5,477 nucleotides of DNA from positions 1 to 5,477 of the forward strand of contig CACYNZ010000259.1 of the NCBI GenBank assembly GCA_902775835.1, written 5' to 3'. The stretch comes from an uncultured Eubacteriales bacterium. Lineage in GTDB: Bacteria; Bacillota_A; Clostridia; Christensenellales; Aristaeellaceae. Positions 1 to 3,700 of the stretch are shown piece after piece. The notes under the pieces were generated by a model. That model was not told the DNA's origin. It did not search any database and saw only the letters and a list, made by a program, of their open reading frames with translations. Each line of letters starts with the position of its first letter. Positions within the stretch are counted from its first letter, which is position 1. The translations under genes and the position numbers were made by a program.

Positions 1-1
1 G

Positions 2-346
2 GATTTCGCGAAGGCGGACCTGCGGGAGATGGAAGAGGAACTGGGGATATGCGCCTGCGCGGAAGACCTGGTGAAGGCCGGCATGTTCACCATCCGGTAT
101 GCCCGGAAATTCCATGGAGAAATGTTCCGGGACCATGAGGTGGCCACCGTGTACGTGTACCGGAAAAAGGTGGACGCAGACCGGCTGGTGCTCCAGGAGA
201 GCGAAGTGGAGTCGGTCAGGTGGTTTGACCTTGCCGAGGTGTCGGAGGGCCTGAAACAGCCGTCCTCCGTGTTCTGTGTGCCGCAGCCGGGACTGGATGT
301 CCTGGAAAATTACCTGGAACAGGGCGGGTACGTGCCGGAAATATAA
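2..346 (+). CDS. Nudix hydrolase, C-terminal part (5' end outside window)
   Basis: The frame is open from base 2 and stops at TAA 344-346, giving 114 residues of a gene whose start lies upstream; the ATG at 29 is internal. The visible N terminus carries the second half of the Nudix box: bases 23-49 encode REMEEELGI, which fits the family pattern REUXEEXGU. The three Glu residues at visible positions 9, 12 and 13 are the usual Mg2+ ligands. The G-x5-E half of the box would lie just before base 1. Downstream, the segments around DHEVATVYVY and ESVRWFDLAEV match the later strands of Nudix proteins, most like the IPP-isomerase-like/YfcD type. Nudix enzymes cleave diphosphates linked to another moiety, usually in the cytosol. 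The substrate cannot be told from this fragment. It is convergent with the next gene and they share a terminator. Confidence 0.88.
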   Translation, partial: DFAKADLREMEEELGICACAEDLVKAGMFTIRYARKFHGEMFRDHEVATVYVYRKKVDADRLVLQESEVESVRWFDLAEVSEGLKQPSSVFCVPQPGLDVLENYLEQGGYVPEI

Positions 347-366
347 CAGATGCACGCCATATACGC

Positions 367-403
367 AAAAAACTGCGGATCTGCCATGGATCCGCGGTTT
401 TTT
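367..403. terminator. Bidirectional intrinsic terminator between convergent genes
   Basis: The inverted repeat GCGGATC (375-381) / GATCCGC (389-395) has a 7-nt loop. It extends through C373-G397 and a T·G pair into an A6 tract (367-372) facing a T6 tract (398-403). Because A and T runs flank the stem, it reads as hairpin plus U-tract on both strands. It lies 20 nt past the Nudix stop on the plus strand and 6 nt past the stop of the minus-strand gene, so it can end both transcripts. Confidence 0.88.
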
Positions 404-409
404 CAGGTA

Positions 410-2380
410 TTATCGGAAAAAGATATACTGATGGATTTCGGGCCTGTGCACATAGGAGCTGGGCCAGACCCCGCGGAGCCCTTCGTTGAGTGTCCGGATG
501 AGCAGGTCTTCAGGGGCGCCGCCGGTGAAATAGACGGCGCACTGGCCGGCACTGTCCAGGCCTTCCTGGACACAGGAGACGGCTTCCTCAGCGGTGGAAA
601 CCGTATAGGCGGGATAGGGAAGAAGACTCAGATCCGAGACCGGGTTCAGGGAGACGGGAATGAGGAAGGTGTCGTACAGCTTCCGGCCCAGGTCTTCGCC
701 GAGAAAGGCGAAGGTGAAGTCGGTTGAATTTCCGGTGTCGCAGAAGGTGGGATCGCACATGTACCACGCGCCGTCCACGCAGATCAGGGTCCAGACGTGC
801 GTGACCTCCTGACTGTTCTGGGAAGACTGCATGGAATCGCCGTGCTGCAGCATGACGGGAATGCCGGAGAGGGAGCAGAGAAGATAGAAGGTATCCGCAT
901 AGCCGTCGCAGTCGGCACGTCCGCGGAGCAGGGCGCCGGCGGCGTTGTCGTGATCCGTGGTGCCGCTTACGGCCTCGTAGGATATGGCACGGCTGAGCTG
1001 GTCCAGAATGCCGCACACGGTCCGCGCCTGGGAAGAAGACGAGCGCGCATATGCTTCCGGATGCACGGCGCTGAGCAGCTCCCGGGCACGGTTCAGGACG
1101 GACTGCTGGGTTCCTGAAAGCTCCATTTCCCGTCCGGCGGCCACCATGGAAGCGATGGCGACGCCCACATAGCGCTCATTGGACGGGAAATACACCACCT
1201 GCAGCTCATCGTCCATGGAAATGCCGCCGTACAGGCCCGCGGAAACCATGAGGCTGCGCAGAAGAGATGAAACGGTGCCGGAGTGGTAGATGCGCTCCTG
1301 GGTCAGGCTTGCAAACAGATCGGGATCGCAGATGAGCGCAAGAATTCCTTCCGTTTCAGGCACGCGCTGCAGTGCGGCAACGGCATCTTCCAGCGTATGC
1401 ACCATGCAGCCCGTGATATTCCAGTCCACATCATGGAAGTGCAGGGTGTATCCGGAATCGGAATAGCTGTACTGGCGGACCTGGAAGCCCGCGGAGAGCA
1501 TGGCGCGGAACAGGGCGGGATCATGATTGAGGAAGCGGGCATACAGTTCCGGGGAGAGAAGCAGACGGAAATCCCGCACCTGACCGATCTTCAGCTGTCC
1601 CAGGGTCTGAAGCAGGCCATCCTCGGTCTCGGCACTGTATCCTTCCGTGTCCGCCCACAGGAGATCGGTGAGCGTCAGAATGCAGGATACATCATTATAA
1701 AGGTAGGAAAAGCCGGTGATGCCTGCCCGGGCAGTGTATTCGCCCAGTAGCTGGAACCCGTGATCGCTGATGCGGCTGTATACATCCGGGGCGAGGACCA
1801 GCGTGCATGCGTTGCCCGGCTTGAGCGCGGACAGGGCAAGGGCCAGATCATTGTCCACGTCAATCTGGTACACTGGGGCGGAAAGACGGGTCAGATTCCG
1901 GAACCCGATGGTGCCGGAGCTGTTGTAGGAAAGGGAATCACAGGAAAGCCCGGCCAGGGCAAGCAGACGGTAGGTCCCGGCAAAGCTGTTTTCGGACAGC
2001 TGCGCATACATGTCAGGTGTCAGGCAGACCTGGCCTTCGCTCAGGGCGTCTTCGCGGCACTGGCGCATATAGTTCAGGACATCGTCTTCATCGGAACACA
2101 GGGCAAACGAGGATGCATAGGAGCAGTTCTGGATCTGGAGGCGTTTGTTCTGCATGAACCATTCGAAGCCGGTGAGCCCGGAGTCATACAGCATCTGCCC
2201 GATCTCTTCCAGATGGGCGGACAGCGAGAAGGAACGGCTTCCCTCAATGGTAAAGGAAGAAGGCCGGGAGGGCGTCAGATTCCAGAGATAGGCCCGCAGC
2301 TCTTCCATGTCGGAAACAGCAAGGGCCATGGCGGGAACAAGCAGCAGAAGCAGAATAATGGCGGACAGCCGGGAACGCAT
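410..2380 (-). CDS. Secreted repeat-containing transglutaminase-like protein
   Basis: This is a 656-residue exported protein. Residues 1-21 form a signal peptide: Arg2 and Arg4, then a hydrophobic stretch from about 7 to 20, ending in ALA. Residues 23-406 are five degenerate repeats of about 78 residues, listed separately. Residues about 452-575 match the transglutaminase-like (papain-fold) superfamily. The likely triad is Cys491 in ADCDGYADTF, His528 in THVWTL and Asp543 in MCDPTFCD, with the typical GIPV and GAWY segments between. Residues 595-656 look like a partial sixth repeat. The start is fixed by AAAGGAGG five bases upstream (2386-2393). The family includes protein cross-linking enzymes, cysteine proteases and peptidases. 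Here the triad looks intact, but substrate and reaction (cross-linking, hydrolysis or wall processing) cannot be read from sequence. It is divergent from the zinc-ribbon protein gene and convergent with the Nudix gene. There is no LPXTG motif, C-terminal anchor or lipobox. Confidence 0.9.
   Translation of the reverse strand: MRSRLSAIILLLLLVPAMALAVSDMEELRAYLWNLTPSRPSSFTIEGSRSFSLSAHLEEIGQMLYDSGLTGFEWFMQNKRLQIQNCSYASSFALCSDEDDVLNYMRQCREDALSEGQVCLTPDMYAQLSENSFAGTYRLLALAGLSCDSLSYNSSGTIGFRNLTRLSAPVYQIDVDNDLALALSALKPGNACTLVLAPDVYSRISDHGFQLLGEYTARAGITGFSYLYNDVSCILTLTDLLWADTEGYSAETEDGLLQTLGQLKIGQVRDFRLLLSPELYARFLNHDPALFRAMLSAGFQVRQYSYSDSGYTLHFHDVDWNITGCMVHTLEDAVAALQRVPETEGILALICDPDLFASLTQERIYHSGTVSSLLRSLMVSAGLYGGISMDDELQVVYFPSNERYVGVAIASMVAAGREMELSGTQQSVLNRARELLSAVHPEAYARSSSSQARTVCGILDQLSRAISYEAVSGTTDHDNAAGALLRGRADCDGYADTFYLLCSLSGIPVMLQHGDSMQSSQNSQEVTHVWTLICVDGAWYMCDPTFCDTGNSTDFTFAFLGEDLGRKLYDTFLIPVSLNPVSDLSLLPYPAYTVSTAEEAVSCVQEGLDSAGQCAVYFTGGAPEDLLIRTLNEGLRGVWPSSYVHRPEIHQYIFFR
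413..598 (-). repeat. Partial sixth copy of the ~78-residue repeat, after the transglutaminase domain
   Basis: Residues 595-656 begin with STAEEAVSCVQ, which aligns with the acidic helix start of the other units (for example TLEDAVAALQ at 329). A hydrophobic strand (CAVYF) follows, then a Pro-Glu-Asp-Leu motif at 623-626 in place of the usual P-D/E-L-Y. The rest of the unit is short and ends at the stop codon. If correct, the transglutaminase-like domain sits inside the repeat array. The match is weaker than among units 2-5. Confidence 0.45.
1163..2314 (-). repeat. Five tandem ~78-residue protein repeats
   Basis: Within the transglutaminase-like protein, residues 23-94, 95-172, 173-250, 251-328 and 329-406 follow one pattern. 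Each has an acidic start and helix (SDEDDVL, DVDNDLAL, ETEDGLL, TLEDAVA), then a strand with a Pro-acidic-aliphatic-aromatic motif (TPDMY at 121, APDVY at 197, SPELY at 276, DPDLF at 352). A second helix follows, ending in AG (143, 219, 297, 381) or SG (67), then a Tyr-rich hairpin with alternating hydrophobics. The spacing of the Pro motif is 76, 79 and 76 residues. The first unit is the most diverged and lacks the Pro motif. DNA identity between units is low, so this is an old duplication. I do not recognise the repeat family. Confidence 0.75.
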
Positions 2381-2385
2381 GTGGG

Positions 2386-2393
2386 CCTCCTTT
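2386..2393 (-). promoter_or_regulatory. Ribosome binding site for the transglutaminase-like gene
   Basis: On the minus strand AAAGGAGG lies five bases before the ATG at 2378-2380. It is a near-perfect Shine-Dalgarno sequence and fixes this start, which places the signal peptide exactly at the N terminus. Confidence 0.9.
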
Positions 2394-2445
2394 CCGGAAA
2401 GCTGTCAGGGCTCTGCATGTAGAACAGAATGGATGATGTATCCTA

Positions 2446-2451
2446 TATATT
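2446..2451 (+). promoter_or_regulatory. Candidate -10 box for the zinc-ribbon protein gene
   Basis: TATATT matches five of six bases of the -10 consensus on the plus strand, but no good -35 lies 16-19 nt upstream. It overlaps the -10 of the opposite-strand candidate promoter. If used, the mRNA would begin near 2458 and carry a leader of about 124 nt containing the hairpins described below. Confidence 0.3.
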
Positions 2452-2476
2452 ACAGGAAAAAGGCCCGGTTTGTAAA
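2447..2476 (-). promoter_or_regulatory. Candidate sigma-A promoter of the transglutaminase-like gene
   Basis: The minus strand shows TTTACA (2476-2471, five of six to the -35 consensus), an 18-nt spacer and TAATAT (2452-2447, four of six to the -10 consensus). Transcription would start near 2440, giving a leader of about 60 nt. The -35 box lies at the centre of an 18-bp near-palindrome. The call rests on pattern matching alone. Confidence 0.45.
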
Positions 2477-2481
2477 CCGGG
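2464..2481. promoter_or_regulatory. 18-bp near-palindrome, possible operator
   Basis: CCCGGTTT (2464-2471) and AAACCGGG (2474-2481) are perfect inverted arms around a 2-bp centre (GT). The element covers the -35 hexamer of the minus-strand promoter candidate and lies just downstream of the plus-strand -10 candidate, a position where a dimeric repressor could block both genes. As RNA the two-base loop would force part of the stem open. On the minus strand a T5 run follows two bases later, so a weak terminator is an alternative reading. Confidence 0.45.
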
Positions 2482-2568
2482 ACGAAAGTCCGGCAGCTGC
2501 AGGAAAAAATGGACTGTGAGAAGGAAAGAAGCCCTATGTGTAGAAAACATAAACAGAAAAAACTGAAC

Positions 2569-2574
2569 AGGGGG
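2569..2574 (+). promoter_or_regulatory. Ribosome binding site for the zinc-ribbon protein gene
   Basis: AGGGGG lies seven bases before the ATG at 2582, a good Shine-Dalgarno match that supports this start. The selected start also gives a textbook signal peptide. Confidence 0.75.
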
Positions 2575-2581
2575 AAATATC

Positions 2582-3514
2582 ATGCGTACAGGGAGAAGAT
2601 TGTTTTTCAGTATTCTGCTGATCCTTATCCTGTGTCTGTCAGTTTCCGCGGCACTGGCAGCCTTCCAGTACTGCCCGTACTGCGGCAAGGACCTTGAGAA
2701 CAAGGAATATGCGTTCTGCCCCTACTGCGGAAAGCAGCTGGATACCTCGGGTTCGGGAGGCGTGACCACGACCCTGGGCGGAAACGGAAGCATCAGCGCG
2801 CGTGTGTTTGAAGTCAGCGAAACGGTGAGGATGTCGCATGGCGGTGCCACCATCACCTGGACGGACTCGGCCAATGCGGCGCCGTATTACGTGGCCTACC
2901 GCTATGCGGATGGGAACGAAAGCGATCAGGTATGGTACTGGGCAGGCGGAGACGAGGCCTCGTCGAAGGCAGGGAGTACATCCTTTACCTGCTACAATCT
3001 GGTTCCGGGACATGCTTACGATATCAGTGTGGCGGACAGCAGCGGAAAGGAAATCGTGGGACGGGTGAACGTTCCCGGTGCGCCGGAATTTGTGGATGGC
3101 AAGCTCAAGGCTGCCGCCCTGAAGGTCAAGCTGGCGCCGCGGTATTTTTCCAGATCGGCCTATGATGTGACAAAGGCCAAGTCCCTGAACAAGTTTGTGA
3201 GCAGTCAGATGGATTTTGCGAGCAACTGCTACGGCCTGCGCCTGGAGATCGGGCATCCCCAGCTGGGCAAGGAGCGCCACTATCCCGCGCTGCTTGCGTT
3301 CTATGCCCCGAACAGCTACTGCTGGTCGTTCTATGATGAGGACTTCAACATGGCAACCTTCGCGAACGGCGGAAGCACATATTATTACTGTGTCGGCAGC
3401 TTCTTCTTTGATACACTGCATGACAAGTACGGCAGTGTGCCCCGCGGGAGCTACAGGGTGGAAGTCTATTTCGACGGCATGTATGTGGGCCAGAATTCGT
3501 TCAGCGTGGAGTAA
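2582..3514 (+). CDS. Exported zinc-ribbon / FN3-like protein of unknown function
   Basis: This is a 310-residue protein. Residues 1-26 are a basic N terminus (RTGRR) and a long hydrophobic core ending in AALAA, so it is a signal peptide or possibly an uncleaved N-terminal anchor. Residues 31-34 and 46-49 are CPYC knuckles (each followed by GK), the four-Cys pattern of a small zinc ribbon. Residues about 72-166 look like an FN3-type sandwich: ITWTDS with Trp93, then YYVAYRY, and the LVPGHAYDISV segment near 140-150. Residues about 175-310 are beta-rich and Tyr/Phe-rich, ending in YRVEVYFDGMYVGQNSF; I do not recognise this domain. No catalytic motif is visible, so a binding or structural role at the surface is likely. 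It is divergent from the transglutaminase-like gene and followed by its own terminator, so it is probably monocistronic. Confidence 0.85.
   Translation: MRTGRRLFFSILLILILCLSVSAALAAFQYCPYCGKDLENKEYAFCPYCGKQLDTSGSGGVTTTLGGNGSISARVFEVSETVRMSHGGATITWTDSANAAPYYVAYRYADGNESDQVWYWAGGDEASSKAGSTSFTCYNLVPGHAYDISVADSSGKEIVGRVNVPGAPEFVDGKLKAAALKVKLAPRYFSRSAYDVTKAKSLNKFVSSQMDFASNCYGLRLEIGHPQLGKERHYPALLAFYAPNSYCWSFYDEDFNMATFANGGSTYYYCVGSFFFDTLHDKYGSVPRGSYRVEVYFDGMYVGQNSFSVE
2672..2734 (+). repeat. Duplicated CPYCGK knuckles, 45-nt period
   Basis: Bases 2672-2689 and 2717-2734 both encode CPYCGK and differ at 2 of 18 positions, both at third codon positions (ccg/ccc and ggc/gga). They form the two halves of the zinc ribbon in the exported protein. 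The similarity may reflect internal duplication or just constraint on the motif. Confidence 0.7.
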
Positions 3515-3538
3515 TCCCGGATCCATGGACATTCCCTT

Positions 3539-3572
3539 CAGCGGTGCAGCGGGGCTGCGCCGCTGGTTTTGT
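3539..3572 (+). terminator. Intrinsic terminator after the zinc-ribbon protein gene
   Basis: CAGCGGTGCAGC (3539-3550) pairs with GCTGCGCCGCTG (3554-3565) over 12 bp with one G·U pair and a GGG loop. GTTTTGT follows. It lies 24 nt after the stop codon at 3512-3514. The stem is very stable although the T run is short. Confidence 0.82.
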
Positions 3573-3623
3573 ATCTGAACGGATCTGCGGGATGCGCGGG
3601 GGCTTTCATGGACACCCGGGATT

Positions 3624-3632
3624 TGGTACAAT
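3624..3632 (+). promoter_or_regulatory. Candidate extended -10 promoter of the ParB-BMP gene
   Basis: TGGTACAAT is an extended -10 (TGn then TACAAT, five of six to consensus). The -35 region near 3604 (TTTCAT) is poor, which is tolerated by extended -10 promoters. Transcription would start near 3639, giving a leader of about 60 nt. It lies downstream of the preceding terminator, so the next gene is a separate unit. Confidence 0.5.
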
Positions 3633-3640
3633 AACGAAGT

Positions 3641-3656
3641 GTATCCCATTGGATAC
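3641..3656 (+). promoter_or_regulatory. Inverted repeat at the predicted transcript start of the ParB-BMP gene
   Basis: GTATCC (3641-3646) and GGATAC (3651-3656) are perfect arms around CATT. The element begins about 9 nt after the -10 box, so it could be an operator or a 5' stabilising hairpin. It could be chance, since the arms are only 6 bp. Confidence 0.35.
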
Positions 3657-3685
3657 CCATGAAAAGTCAAGTAACCGACAAGTAC

Positions 3686-3691
3686 AGGAGG
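3686..3691 (+). promoter_or_regulatory. Ribosome binding site for the ParB-BMP gene
   Basis: AGGAGG lies nine bases before ATG 3701 and fixes the start of this long open frame. No other in-frame start nearby has a comparable site. Confidence 0.88.
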
Positions 3692-3700
3692 TTAGAATAG

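Noticed and set aside
29..346. ATG at 29 as the Nudix gene start
   Set aside because: The Nudix box begins upstream in the same frame (Arg at 23-25 and Glu at 26-28), so this ATG is inside the motif and the true start lies outside the window.
1760..2422. A 220-codon plus-strand open frame
   Set aside because: It is antisense to the repeat region of the transglutaminase-like protein and has a Gly/Gln/Lys-rich composition without domain signals.
2464..2515. Resemblance to a c-di-GMP-I (GEMM) riboswitch or to RNase P RNA, from GGGACGAAAGTCC
   Set aside because: The GEMM core GGGACGCAAAGCC is only partly matched, and the conserved second helix and its loop are missing. RNase P similarity is limited to a few bases of GAAAGTCCGG. 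A short GNRA hairpin explains the match.
3513..3623. AATCCCGG (3513-3520) facing CCGGGATT (3616-3623), plus a repeated CATGGACA, as possible mobile-element ends
   Set aside because: The arms are only 8 bp, one overlaps a stop codon, and the space between holds just a terminator and no transposase or target duplication.
2639..3670. A 343-codon minus-strand open frame
   Set aside because: It is antisense to the exported zinc-ribbon protein, crosses that gene's terminator, lacks a good ribosome binding site and shows no domain.
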